From positions 1 through 24,367 of the forward strand of contig NZ_JAPEOR010000013.1 of the NCBI RefSeq assembly GCF_026341125.1: a stretch of 24,367 nucleotides of DNA, in the 5' to 3' direction. How positions within the stretch are numbered: position 1 is the stretch's first letter; every line of letters starts with the position of its first letter. Origin of the DNA: Streptomyces sp. NBC_01142. Lineage in GTDB: Bacteria > Actinomycetota > Actinomycetes > Streptomycetales > Streptomycetaceae. Positions 1 through 7,948 of the stretch are shown one piece after another. The notes below the pieces were generated by a model that was given only the letters and a program-made list of their open reading frames with translations, was not told where the DNA came from and searched no databases. The position numbers were made by a program, and so were the translations under genes.

Positions 1-224
1 TGTACGGTTCGTACCACGGACGACCTCGCCGGCATTGCTCTACTCAGCGACTTGTTCGCACTTCCTAATCGGCGGCCGAGTCGTCGTGGGGCGCCGGGCG
101 GCGAAGCGAGGGAAGCCACCGTCGGCAGCAGCCTGATAGCCACACCCGACACCCCTGGGTGTCCTCACCCTACGAATGGGAGGACCAACCCGATCAAGAA
201 GGTAGAGCAGCCTGAGTCTGGAGC

Positions 225-474
225 TCAACGGTCGGCGAAGCCGTCCTCGAACCCGCGCAGCACGGGGTCCAGCTCCTGGGCGGTTCCGCACAGGGAGCAC
301 AGGCGGGTGCCCGGCTGCGTTCAGTGCCGACTCCGGCAGCAGCGGTGCGCCCTGCGGTGCCTCTTCGCAGTCCGGTGCGTGCACAACGGCGCGGACCGGC
401 CCGCGTGCGGCTTTTGCAGGACCCATCCGGAGGGCCGGCGGGGCCCCAGGGCCTCGCGCACCGTCGACGGCTTC
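225..474 (-). pseudogene. DUF6233-like pseudogene, copy 1
   Basis: The minus strand reads EALGPRRPSGWVLQK in one frame. It then continues as VVHAPDCEEAPQGAPLLP in a second frame, and returns to the first frame as RLCSLCGTAQEL before a TGA at 225-227. The same order of motifs occurs unbroken in the copy at 1999-2343 (ALGPRRPSGWVL, VVHTVDCEEAPAGAP, RLCSLCGAAQEL). I therefore read this as a paralogue damaged by two compensating frameshifts. The conserved Cys-rich C-terminus resembles the Streptomyces DUF6233 family, whose function is unknown. No matching N-terminal half is visible upstream; a stop lies just before the homologous segment. Sequencing errors are the alternative to real decay. Confidence 0.6.
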
Positions 475-838
475 TCGGCACCGGCAGCCGTTCACCCGGA
501 TGGCAGGTTTAGCTCGCCGGTTCGGGCGATCGTGCCGTCTCATGGGCTTGACCACTTCCTGCGTTCGAGTAGGAGGTGGCCGATGTACAACATGCGCGCC
601 GAACACGTGGCGACGAAGGTCGACGGGGGACTGCTCTGGCCCGTTCTCGACCGCGACTGCAGTGCCTTTTGTGCGGCCGAGTGATGAACAGCAAGGCGAT
701 CACCACATCGGATGCAGCGTACGACTGCGACGACCCGTCGGCCACGCTCCTTCCACAAGTGATAGGTCCACGTGAGTGGACTGGCGTGCGACGTAGAAGA
801 CCGTGGGCATAAGCGGGCCGAAGTTTGGAGTCCACTCC
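475..838. other. Gap with no recognisable gene
   Basis: Open frames here are antisense or out-of-frame GC-rich runs with no recognisable motif. I see no RNA gene, clear repeat or convincing promoter. It is probably decayed sequence between the DUF6233-like relic and the membrane protein gene. Confidence 0.4.
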
Positions 839-1390
839 ATGAAATGCGACACCTCGCGGCAGCACGCCCAAACCAGGCCGCGGCTCGTTGAGCGGTGGCG
901 GGAGTCGGCCGACCGGCATCTCACCCCCACGAAGCGATCGCTGATCGTGACCTGGGTTGCCTTCGGTACCACCTGGGGCACGGTCCGGCTGGTCACCCAC
1001 GGCATCCGCGGAGGCTGGCTGCCCTGGGGGAACATCTCCGCGGGCGGCGAGCATCTGCACCACTACAACTTCGGCATCGCCACCCTCGCCGGTATCGGCC
1101 TAATCGCCGTACGCGGCGACGAACGCGCCGTCGGCCACCCCGTCATCGCCGCTGCCTACGGCGCCGGAACCGCGTTGATCACTGACGAGTTCGCCCTGCT
1201 GCTGGACCTGAGCGACGTCTACTGGGCCGAACAGGGGCGGCTCAGTGTGGACGTCTCCCTCGGCTTCCTGTCCGCGCTCGGCACGTACCTGACCGCCAAG
1301 CCGTTCTGGGACGAGGTCACCCGGGTGACGCGCAACCACGTCGCCTCCGCGGCCCGGCGGGGACTGTCGGAGGCCACGACCGGGGCATAG
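839..1390 (+). CDS. Small integral membrane protein, function unknown
   Basis: The product has about 183 residues. The ATG at 839 is preferred over an in-frame upstream start because a GGAG lies 8 bases before it. Hydrophobic stretches suggest three to four membrane segments, roughly RSLIVTWVAFGTTWGTVRLV, FGIATLAGIGLIAV, PVIAAAYGAGTALI and VSLGFLSALGTYL. Conserved-looking features are the HHYNFGI motif and the acidic TDEFALLLDLSDVYW segment, a combination I associate with an uncharacterised actinobacterial membrane protein family. No catalytic motif is recognised. It stands alone between the DUF6233-like relic and the hypothetical gene at 1409. Its role is unknown. Confidence 0.7.
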   Translation: MKCDTSRQHAQTRPRLVERWRESADRHLTPTKRSLIVTWVAFGTTWGTVRLVTHGIRGGWLPWGNISAGGEHLHHYNFGIATLAGIGLIAVRGDERAVGHPVIAAAYGAGTALITDEFALLLDLSDVYWAEQGRLSVDVSLGFLSALGTYLTAKPFWDEVTRVTRNHVASAARRGLSEATTGA

Positions 1391-1408
1391 CTGCCGAACA
1401 GCGGGAAC

Positions 1409-2035
1409 ATGCGCGGACTTTATTTGCTGTGGGTGGTGGTTCCTCGGAAGCCCCGCCCTCCCGATCACTGGGCTCGCCCCGTATATGGGGCGCGAGTCCT
1501 TGGCGCCGCCCCCGTCATGCCGGCCCCGTCACCGACCGGTGCCCCAGGCCCTTACGTCGACGAAGCTCTGATCGCCGACCTGGAAGCCAAGGACTCCGCT
1601 CTCCAGCCCGACAAACTGCTCGCCCTGGTGGACGAGCTCAACGTCAACCACGCCAATCGGCACCCCTACGCCTGCCAGATGCTGCTGCGCGCCATCCTCG
1701 ACCATGTCCCGCCCGCCTTCGGACACCAGACGTTTGCGCAGGTCGTAGCCAACGTGATGTTCGGCAGGACCGACAAGGCGTACATCAAGAAGCTCGCCGA
1801 CTTCCGCAACGGCGGCGATGACGCCCTGCACCGACCGATGAGCACCAAGCCCAGCCGCCTCAACATGGACGACCTGCCGCCTCGCACATACATCAACGCA
1901 CTGCTTCAAGGCGTGCTCGACAGCCTTCGCCCGGTTCCGCAGCCCACAGCCCACGTCGGCGCGCGTGACGCGCAACGCGTGGCGCTCCGCCCTACCGCTC
2001 AGCTGTCGCCGAAGCCCTTGAGGACGAGCTCCTGA
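1409..2035 (+). CDS. Hypothetical protein with ELN / LLRAILDHVPP helical domain
   Basis: The recognisable part starts near YVDEALIADLEAKDS and runs through LVDELNVNH, LLRAILDHVPPAFG, a basic YIKKLADFRN segment and a final NALLQGVLDSL helix. This resembles the helical C-terminal domain of an uncharacterised bacterial family with ELN and LLRAxLDHxPPxFG motifs. Full-length members usually have a longer N-terminal part, so this copy may be a truncated remnant. The first 36 residues are low-complexity; the ATG at 1517 is an equally good start. No strong ribosome-binding site is seen for either. The last 37 bases overlap the convergent DUF6233-like gene. I do not assign a function. Confidence 0.55.
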   Translation: MRGLYLLWVVVPRKPRPPDHWARPVYGARVLGAAPVMPAPSPTGAPGPYVDEALIADLEAKDSALQPDKLLALVDELNVNHANRHPYACQMLLRAILDHVPPAFGHQTFAQVVANVMFGRTDKAYIKKLADFRNGGDDALHRPMSTKPSRLNMDDLPPRTYINALLQGVLDSLRPVPQPTAHVGARDAQRVALRPTAQLSPKPLRTSS

Positions 2036-2343
2036 GCGGCGCCGCACAGCGAGCACAGCCGGGTGCCCGGGTGCTGCGCCGCGTCCAGGGCCCGGTTGAG
2101 CGTGAGCACCGGTGCCCCGGCCGGGGCTTCCTCGCAGTCGACCGTGTGCACGACACCCCGGCCGGGACCGCGCCCGCCGGCCTTCGCCAGCACCCAGCCG
2201 GATGGCCGGCGCGGCCCCAGTGCCTGGTGGACGGCCGTGGGCGGCTCCAGATGCTCGGTAGGCACGCCGTCGTACGAGACGCCGTCCACGGGCCGTACAT
2301 GCTCAGGCGCCCGGACCCAGACCCGGTATTCGGCAGGCTCCAC
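1999..2343 (-). CDS. DUF6233-like protein, copy 2
   Basis: A GTG-started frame of 114 residues contains ALGPRRPSGWVLAKAGG, VVHTVDCEEAPAGAP and a C-terminal RLCSLCGAAQEL. The Cys-containing segments resemble the Streptomyces DUF6233 family of unknown function. It is the intact counterpart of the broken copy at 225-474. The same frame continues upstream as RTVEVLPLHQYGDS to an in-frame TAG near 2386. A neighbouring frame upstream starts RPYQIREPSPKLRNS, so the true N-terminus may have been separated by a frameshift and the gene may be a pseudogene spanning 1999-2432. The gene is convergent with, and overlaps, the hypothetical gene at 1409. Confidence 0.5.
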   Translation of the reverse strand: MEPAEYRVWVRAPEHVRPVDGVSYDGVPTEHLEPPTAVHQALGPRRPSGWVLAKAGGRGPGRGVVHTVDCEEAPAGAPVLTLNRALDAAQHPGTRLCSLCGAAQELVLKGFGDS

Positions 2344-2432
2344 ACTGTCGCCGTACTGGTGGAGAGGCAGTACTTCGACTGTGCGCTATTCCTCAGCTTG
2401 GGGCTGGGCTCCCGGATCTGGTAGGGCCGCAT

Positions 2433-2895
2433 GTTGAGGTGCCAGCGCTCCTGACCGCTGTCATCCGCGCGACGGCCTCAGCGCTCCTGGCGCAGCGAAA
2501 GGCCCGTCGCGAGTACGCGAACCGCGTTAGAGCTCTCGACCAGTGACCAGGCCCCTCCACTTGCTGTGGCTGCCATGGGCTGGGCCGCAGCCGCTTAAGC
2601 CGTCTCGTTTGGTTCACCGAGTCCGACTACAACACGTTGCCGCGCCACCGGTTGCGGCTTTGCACCGCGCATCGCTGTTGCAGTGCTGGAGGTTCTTACG
2701 ATCGGGCACGTGTGTGGCTCACCAAGGTGAGCCAGATGGCCGAGGCCGTCGGGAAAGGGGCGGGCGACGACCGATGAGTTTCTCCATGATCCACGGTCAT
2801 AGATCATGATTGCTGCACCGCAGCCACGGGTGTGGTCGAAGTGTGCACCGGCCGAACCCGCTGAGAACCAGACACGAGACACCGAGGAACTTGAG
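2433..2895. other. Gap with no recognisable gene
   Basis: No open frame here has a recognisable motif and codon usage is inconsistent. A ribosome-binding site for the next gene (GAGGAA) lies at 2884-2889. I see no clear terminator or structural RNA. Confidence 0.4.
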
Positions 2896-3468
2896 ATGCG
2901 TACCCTGATCAGCACCGCTTTCATATCGCTCGACGGCGTCGTGGAGGGCCCGGGAGGTGAGCCCGGTTACCGGAACTCTGGGTGGACCTTCAAGGACGTC
3001 GAGTTCCTCCCCGAGGCGTTCGAGATCAAGGGCCGGGAGCAGAAGGAAGCCTCCGCGATCCTGATGGGCCGGACCAGCTACGAGGCGTTCAGCCCTGTGT
3101 GGCCCGACATGGAGGACTTTGCCGACTACAAGGTGATGCCGAAGTACGTCGTCTCCACCACCCTCACCGAGGACGACCTGGTGTCGAACTGGGGCGAGAC
3201 GACGATCCTGCGTTCGCTCGACGAGGTCGCCGCGCTGAAGGAGACCGAGGGTGGCCCGATCATCGTCCACGGCAGTGCCTCTCTCAACCAGGCTCTTTCG
3301 GACGCCGGCCTGATCGACCGCTTCCACCTCGTCGTCTTCCCACTGCTGCTCGGCGCGGGCAAGCGGCTCTTCAGCGCCACCGACAAGGACACACAGAAGC
3401 TGAAGCTCGTCGAGCACGAGGCCTACGCCAACGGCCTGCAGAAGAACGTCTTCGACGTCGTCCGCTGA
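2896..3468 (+). CDS. Dihydrofolate reductase family protein (RibD C-terminal fold)
   Basis: The product has about 190 residues, a usual length for the stand-alone RibD-C / DHFR-like family found widely in actinomycetes. The start at 2896 follows GAGGAAC at 2884-2890. Family features are the N-terminal strand TLISTAFISLDGVVEG, the nucleotide-binding ILMGRTSYEAF, the YVVSTTL strand, IIVHGSASLNQAL and the C-terminal FHLVVFPLLLGAGKRLF. The fold binds NADPH and reduces pterin- or pyrimidine-like substrates, but the substrate of the stand-alone proteins is usually unknown. There is no riboflavin neighbour, so riboflavin synthesis is not supported. The gene appears monocistronic and intact. Confidence 0.88.
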   Translation: MRTLISTAFISLDGVVEGPGGEPGYRNSGWTFKDVEFLPEAFEIKGREQKEASAILMGRTSYEAFSPVWPDMEDFADYKVMPKYVVSTTLTEDDLVSNWGETTILRSLDEVAALKETEGGPIIVHGSASLNQALSDAGLIDRFHLVVFPLLLGAGKRLFSATDKDTQKLKLVEHEAYANGLQKNVFDVVR

Positions 3469-3514
3469 CAAGGCTCCCGCGCTCGCCCCGCCATCGAGGC
3501 ACTCGTCCTGGCCA

Positions 3515-3769
3515 GCACGCGGTGGCTCACCGCTCGACCGTGGTGCGCTGTTTGTATGCCGCACGGTCGGCTCGGACGCGGCCGAGCTCCAGGCATACGA
3601 GGTCTCGGTGATCCGCAAGAAGCTCACCTAGATCCGCCGGTTCATCACCGGCGTGGTCGCCCCGCACGCCACCCTCCAGCCGAAGGGCCGGTGGATCAAG
3701 CACCTCAACACCCAGCTCGGTTCCGTCGAGTCCACGCTCGACGTGATCGCCGGCTACATGGACGCCTGA
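3515..3769 (+). pseudogene. Relic of unknown gene with in-frame amber stop
   Basis: One plus-strand frame reads VGSDAAELQAYEVSVIRKKL, then a TAG at 3629-3631, then IRRFITGVVAPHATLQPKGR and onward to AGYMDA and a TGA at 3767. The sequence on both sides of the TAG looks like one continuous protein, since a single CAG-to-TAG change would account for the stop. The 5' end merges into unremarkable sequence with no start codon. The style, with charged helices and a short C-terminal fragment, resembles small proteins of integrated actinomycete plasmids, but I cannot name the family. Confidence 0.4.
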
Positions 3770-3821
3770 TCGCCCGGGTCGGCCGCGGAAGGCGGCTACT
3801 CGGGCCTTCGTCTGAACCCGG

Positions 3822-4061
3822 TCAGCCAGGGACGTCCTCATAGAGGCGCTGACGCAGTCGTAGAAGCACCGTGACATCGGCAACCCAGGCGAGGCGGGCC
3901 AGTAAGCCCCGGATCGCTGGATCGTCGCCGGCCCTGACCGCCAGGACTATCTGGTCGATGAGCAACTCACTGCCCTCCGGAACGGCCGACGGCCGAGACG
4001 AGGCCCAACCAAGGTCGTCTCGGCCGCCCAGCACTTCCGGATCCGTCCGCTCAGAAGACAT
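3822..4061 (-). CDS. Small hypothetical protein
   Basis: A 79-residue frame starts with ATG at 4061. Its C-terminal half, SELLIDQIVLAVRAGDDPAI followed by RGLLARLAWVADVTVLLRLR, looks like a real amphipathic helical domain. Similar short helical proteins occur in integrated plasmids of Streptomyces. The N-terminal half is polar and low in complexity. A GGGG run sits almost against the start codon, so the ribosome-binding site is poor. The frame stays open further upstream, but that part looks non-coding. No function is assigned. Confidence 0.45.
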   Translation of the reverse strand: MSSERTDPEVLGGRDDLGWASSRPSAVPEGSELLIDQIVLAVRAGDDPAIRGLLARLAWVADVTVLLRLRQRLYEDVPG

Positions 4062-4188
4062 CCCCGCATTCAACGACCCCAGCGGCCAGAGATCATCTCC
4101 CCGAAAGGGGGAAGGCCGAGGAGACCCGCAACCCCCGTCCATGACCAAGAACCTCACGAAGGGAGGAGGCAGGATGGGCCGGCGCCGC

Positions 4189-4245
4189 TGAGAGGCGGTC
4201 GCGGTGGTCGCGTCGGATCGCCGCGTACAGCTCGACCTTCGACAT
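4189..4245 (-). pseudogene. Possible IS21 istA N-terminal sliver
   Basis: The minus strand encodes MSKVELYAAIRRDHRDRLS before the frame loses resemblance. This matches the usual N-terminal opening of actinobacterial IS21-family IstA proteins, just ahead of their helix-turn-helix. It is only 19 codons long, so chance is possible. The istA copy at 18780-20253 lacks this N-terminal part. Confidence 0.3.
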
Positions 4246-4410
4246 CTGGCATGACCAGGGCCTTTCTGGGGTGCCGCATCGGCGGCCAGCGGCTCTTGCC
4301 TACAAGCTCGGAGAACTGGCAGGTCACAGGCCAGGTTCGACGCCAGGACAAGCACGCAGGGATCGGCTCCACAGAAGTTGAGCCAGAGGCACAACTGGTG
4401 ACCAAAGCCC

Positions 4411-4476
4411 CCCACCCCGCTTCGGCGTCCGGTCAGGTAGTCGCGGCTCGATCCGAGCCCACTGCACGTCAGTCAA
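4411..4476 (-). pseudogene. IS5-family transposase N-terminal fragment
   Basis: The minus strand reads LTDVQWARIEPRLPDRTPKR, the conserved N-terminal signature (DUF4096-type) of IS5-family transposases in Streptomyces. Both sides depart from the family immediately: the upstream residues are not conserved and the downstream frame lacks the DDE domain. This is a 22-codon relic of an otherwise deleted insertion sequence. Confidence 0.6.
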
Positions 4477-4921
4477 CGGCGTATTTGGGCGAAGGAGCAG
4501 GTGATCCAGACGAAACGATCTAGTTGTCTCCGACACCGGAACCGGGACGCGCCGAATCCACGTCGATCATCGGGACGATACCAGTGCGATATGCCGAGAT
4601 GACACGACGGAGACCGCAGCATGCCTACCGCCGAAGACCGTTTGTGAGAGTCGGGGTGGCCGTCTCCCGCAGGGCTGCGTCGACGGGTCGCAGAGACTGA
4701 GGCCGTCGTGCGGCGAGCTGCGTCACGGAGAAGGGGCCGGCCCTGGAGTGCGACCCCTTCGCGTGTCTTGGCCCGTTCGGCGTCTTCGTGCTCCATCCGG
4801 GCTGTCCGCCTGCCCGTACGGATCACGCCGGGAAGCCGACGGCGGTTGCGCATGGTCGGCTGGGCTCGGCTGGTTGCGGTCCCCTGACGGCCGGCCGTCA
4901 CCGCAGAAGGAGGAGTCTCCG
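4477..4921. other. Gap upstream of the secreted beta-helix gene
   Basis: No gene is recognised. The only item of note is an AGAAGGAGGAG ribosome-binding region at 4903-4913 serving the downstream gene. A promoter for that gene presumably lies here, but no -35/-10 pair stands out. Confidence 0.35.
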
Positions 4922-6310
4922 ATGTCTCGTCGGTATGTCCCGGCCGTCCTCGGCCTAGTGGCGGGCGCGCTGGTGGCGGTCCCCGTCCCGGCCGCTCACG
5001 CCGCCACGGCGCAGGTTCGCTGCTCGGTCCCGGATCTCGTCGCGGCGATCAACGCGGCGAACAGCTCACCGAGGCCGGACACACTCCGGCTGGCGCCCAA
5101 GTGCACGTACAAGCTGACGTCGCCGGACCCCGTGAACCCCGGCAACGGGCTGCCGGTGATCACCAGTGAGATCACCATCGACGGGCGTGGGGCCACGATC
5201 AGGCGGGACGGGCGAGAGAACAACGTGCCGAAGTTCCGGATCCTCTTCGTCGGTCCGACGGGAAACCTGACGCTCACCCGCACGACGATCAGCGGCGGCT
5301 TCGCCACGGACTGCCCTGCTTTCCCCGACCCCCCGGGCCTGGCCTGTGGCGGCGGTATCTCCAACACCGGAACGATGAAGGTGACCCGCAGCAAATTCAT
5401 CGGCAACACGTCCCGGTCCGACGTGTTCGCCCAGGGCGGCGGCATCGACAGCCCCGGTACCGGAAGCGTGAGCGAGACCGAAGTCACCGGAAACCACGTC
5501 ATCTACAGCGGGAGCGCAACCGGCGGCGGCGCTGCCGGCGGCGCCATCGCGAACGACGGTCCGCTGACGGTCACCCGCTCCCGGCTGACCGGGAACACCG
5601 CCACCGTCACCGAGGACACCCAGAGCACCGCCTTCGCGGCTGGCATCATCAGCTTCGCCGAGACGACCGTTGAGGACACGGTCATCAGCAAGAACCGTTC
5701 CTTCGCCCCGGGCGGGTTCGCGCGTGCCGCAGTCTCCAACGGCATTCCGGCGCCCGGCAGGATGACCGTGACCGGCGGCGCCATCAGCGACAACACATCG
5801 GACGCTCCGCACGGTGTCGCCCAGGGCGGCGGCATCGCGAACAACGGCCTGATGACTGTGAGCGATGTGAAGATCAGTGGCAACCGGGCGGTCGCCAAGG
5901 ACGGCACCGCGCGCGGTGGTGGCGTCCGCGTGGGCCCCTTCGGCACGCTCGACCTGAACGACAGCCGCATCACCGGCAACACCGTCGACGCGCCGAACGG
6001 CACCGCTCAGGGTGGTGGCCTCGACAACCCCGACGGCGGCACACTGACGGCCAGGCGGAACAAGGTCCTCCGCAACACCGTCACCGCGAAAGACGGCACG
6101 GCTCAGGGCGGCGGTCTCTACCACGCCGGGGGAACCACGGGGCTGGGCACCACCACGCTGGAGCAGAACACCATCACCCACAACCGGGCGGGCGACGGCG
6201 GCGGCATCTTCAAGGCGTCCGGCATCCTCACCCTGAACGGCGACGTCATCCGCGACAACCAGCCGAACAACTGCAGCCCGGCCGACGCGGTCCCCGGCTG
6301 CACCGGCTGA
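4922..6310 (+). CDS. Secreted right-handed beta-helix repeat protein
   Basis: The product has about 462 residues. The ATG at 4922 follows a near-perfect GGAGG Shine-Dalgarno and begins a classic Sec signal peptide (basic SRRY, hydrophobic core, AHA cleavage site near residue 27). The mature part consists of about nine imperfect coils of the type GGGI-x-N-x-G-x-MTVT-x-S-x-I-x-GNT, for example CGGGISNTGTMKVTRSKFIG and QGGGIANNGLMTVSDVKISG. These form a parallel beta-helix like those of polymorphic outer-membrane-like and pectate-lyase-like proteins. The N-terminal AAINAANSSPRPDTLRLAP block is the usual opening of this class. No catalytic residues are identifiable. It ends with two cysteines in a short tail. 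It is probably an extracellular adhesin-like or carbohydrate-binding protein. Confidence 0.85.
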   Translation: MSRRYVPAVLGLVAGALVAVPVPAAHAATAQVRCSVPDLVAAINAANSSPRPDTLRLAPKCTYKLTSPDPVNPGNGLPVITSEITIDGRGATIRRDGRENNVPKFRILFVGPTGNLTLTRTTISGGFATDCPAFPDPPGLACGGGISNTGTMKVTRSKFIGNTSRSDVFAQGGGIDSPGTGSVSETEVTGNHVIYSGSATGGGAAGGAIANDGPLTVTRSRLTGNTATVTEDTQSTAFAAGIISFAETTVEDTVISKNRSFAPGGFARAAVSNGIPAPGRMTVTGGAISDNTSDAPHGVAQGGGIANNGLMTVSDVKISGNRAVAKDGTARGGGVRVGPFGTLDLNDSRITGNTVDAPNGTAQGGGLDNPDGGTLTARRNKVLRNTVTAKDGTAQGGGLYHAGGTTGLGTTTLEQNTITHNRAGDGGGIFKASGILTLNGDVIRDNQPNNCSPADAVPGCTG

Positions 6311-6395
6311 CGGTCCCCCGGAGGCAGTGCAGCCCGCCGGGCTGTAAGGCCCACGAAATCGACGACTGACTGCCGAGCCGCCCGAGCTGCCCGGC

Positions 6396-6980
6396 TCATT
6401 CCTCTCCGTCGTCGTCATCGTCGTCCAGCTCGACCGCGTCCGGGTCGCGTAGGGGCCGCAGCCCCTCGCGCGGGACGGACGCGGTGAAGCTGTAGCGGCC
6501 AAGGACGTTCAAATTCCGGTGCTTGAGCGGGGACAGTCGGGCCACGTTCTCGTCGCGGATCTCGTGCCCCTGGGCGCGGAGCTGGGCGACGGCGGCGTCG
6601 ATGTACCGAGTCGTCCACAGCACCACCGCGTTCAGGACCAGGCCGAGCGCGCCGAGCTGGTCCTCCATCCCGTCCCGGTACGCCTGGTGGATGGTGCCCT
6701 TCTTGCCGTGGCAGATGTCCGGGGCCAGCTTGTGGCGGGACTCCTGGACGGTGAGCTGCTTGTGCATCTGCCGGCGGTAGGTGTCGTCGACCGGGTCGAC
6801 CACGGCGAGCAGGTGCAGGCTCTTGGCGATCCGCCCGTACTCGGCGAACGCCTGCCCCAAGGGCGTGGGATGCCCGTCGCGGCCGAATATCCGCAGCAGG
6901 TCGTAGGCGCGTACCTGGTTGGTGACCAGGGAGCCGGCCACCCGCAGCATGTCCGGCCAGTGCGTGAGCACCTTCTTCAC
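6396..6980 (-). pseudogene. tnpA: Outer Tn3-family transposase, C-terminal part
   Basis: The frame encodes the end of a Tn3-family DDE transposase: KKVLTHWPDMLRVAGSLVTN, the TPLGQAFAEYGRIAK block, LTVQESRHKLAPDICHGKKG, QEDQLGALGL-like GMEDQLGALGLVLNAVVLW, RLSPLKHRNLNVLGRYSF and an acidic tail. It starts precisely at the insertion boundary of the 6981-14025 element; the GTG 'start' is part of the TTCAC target duplication. The rest of the same gene lies across the element at 14026-14700. Joining the two after removing the element and one TTCAC gives an in-frame VNVKKVLTHW, as in intact relatives. The fragment is not functional. Confidence 0.93.
6976..6980. repeat. Target-site duplication TTCAC, left copy
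   Basis: TTCAC directly flanks the left inverted repeat and recurs at 14026-14030 beside the right one. Tn3-family elements characteristically make 5-bp duplications. Removing one copy together with the element restores the transposase frame. Confidence 0.85.
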
Positions 6981-7024
6981 GGTCCCGCCGGTAACGCTGC
7001 TGGATTGAACGCTAAGGAATGATC
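6981..7024 (+). repeat. Left terminal inverted repeat
   Basis: The repeat begins GGTCCCGCCGGTAACGCTGC and continues for 44 bases to AATGATC. It matches the reverse complement of 13980-14023 at all but one position (A at 7015 against T in the partner). Similarity stops abruptly after GATC. Confidence 0.93.
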
Positions 7025-7060
7025 TTGCCCCCTCGCCGGAGGTGGAGGGTAGCCGGTTGC

Positions 7061-7948
7061 CTACGACGCCAAAGGCGCGGTGGTCTGTTCGTCGTGTTCG
7101 CGCAGCATGCGCATGACGGTGGCGGGTGAGGGGTGCTGGCCCTTCTTCTGGCCGTTGGTGATGACGAGGCGGGAGGCGATGCCGCGGAGGCTCATCTCTT
7201 GCTCCCGCAGGTGGAGGGCCATGGAGAGCATGTGGTCGTCGGTGACGCCCGCGCCGCCGATGGTCTTGCCGCGCTTGCGGGCGGACTCGTGGCCTTCGAG
7301 GGTGCGGTCGCGGATGTACTCGCGTTCCATGCCGGAGAGAGCCGCCAGCACGGTGAATACGACGCCGGAGGGGTCGTGCGAGCCCTGGAGCTCACCGGTG
7401 AGGAAGTGAAGGCCGACGTCACTGGCCTTGAGCTCTTCGGCCAGCGTCGCCAGTTCGATGCCGCGGCCGAGTCGTTTGTGCTCGTGGACGACGAGGGTGA
7501 CGCGGACGCCGGAGGCGCGCAGTTCGCCGGCGAGCTTGACGGCCTCGTCCAGCTCGGGCCGTCGGGTGGCGCGGGTGGAGATCTTCTCGGAGAAGATCCG
7601 GGTGGCGCCCCCCTCGGTCAGCGAGTCGAGCTGGGAGTCCAGGGACTGGCGGGCCGTGGACGCACGGGCGTACCCGAGGCGGACGTGTCCGACCGGCTCG
7701 GTGCCGACACCCTTGGGCCGGGGCAGCTCGGTCCAGACCGAGCCGGGCTTGCGCACGGCGGGGGTCGGTTCGTTCAGCGCCTTGACGAGTTTTGGCACCA
7801 GCCGGAAGCGGGCGGTGTGGTACTGGATGGTCACCTTGCCCTTGCCGGTGCGGCACGGCGAGCCCGCCGGGGCGGCGCAGGTGGACATCGGGCAGGCGTG
7901 CGATTCCACGCGCTTGAAGTCGTCGCTCACGAGCCCTGACTGTTTCAT
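7061..7948 (-). CDS. tnpR: Serine recombinase (Tn3-type resolvase) with zinc-ligand-like N-terminal extension
   Basis: The product has 295 residues. The resolvase catalytic domain begins near residue 90 with RLGYARASTARQSLDSQLDS; Ser97 in the RAS motif is the expected nucleophile. It continues with TRIFSEKISTRATRRPEL, LVVHEHKRLGRG and LAALSGMEREYIRDRTLEG, and ends in a resolvase-type HTH (LRGIASRLVITNGQ). The first 60 residues are unusual: C19, C24, C32 and H44 in CPMSTCAAPAGSPCRTGKG form a probable zinc-binding module also seen in other actinobacterial mobile-element proteins. Its expected job is resolving cointegrates at the adjacent res-like site, which overlaps its start codon and may make it self-regulated. 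A downstream in-frame start would yield a conventional resolvase without the extension. Confidence 0.9.
   Translation of the reverse strand: MKQSGLVSDDFKRVESHACPMSTCAAPAGSPCRTGKGKVTIQYHTARFRLVPKLVKALNEPTPAVRKPGSVWTELPRPKGVGTEPVGHVRLGYARASTARQSLDSQLDSLTEGGATRIFSEKISTRATRRPELDEAVKLAGELRASGVRVTLVVHEHKRLGRGIELATLAEELKASDVGLHFLTGELQGSHDPSGVVFTVLAALSGMEREYIRDRTLEGHESARKRGKTIGGAGVTDDHMLSMALHLREQEMSLRGIASRLVITNGQKKGQHPSPATVMRMLREHDEQTTAPLAS

Noticed and set aside
5066..6502. 478-residue minus-strand open frame.
   Set aside because: It is antisense to the beta-helix gene and extends into the transposase remnant; composition is a shadow of the Gly-rich repeats.
6971..7024. Transposon end placed at GGTCCC on both sides.
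   Set aside because: This leaves TTCAC on the left and CCTTC on the right, with no duplication. Including the extra CC on the right gives a matching TTCAC and restores the outer reading frame.
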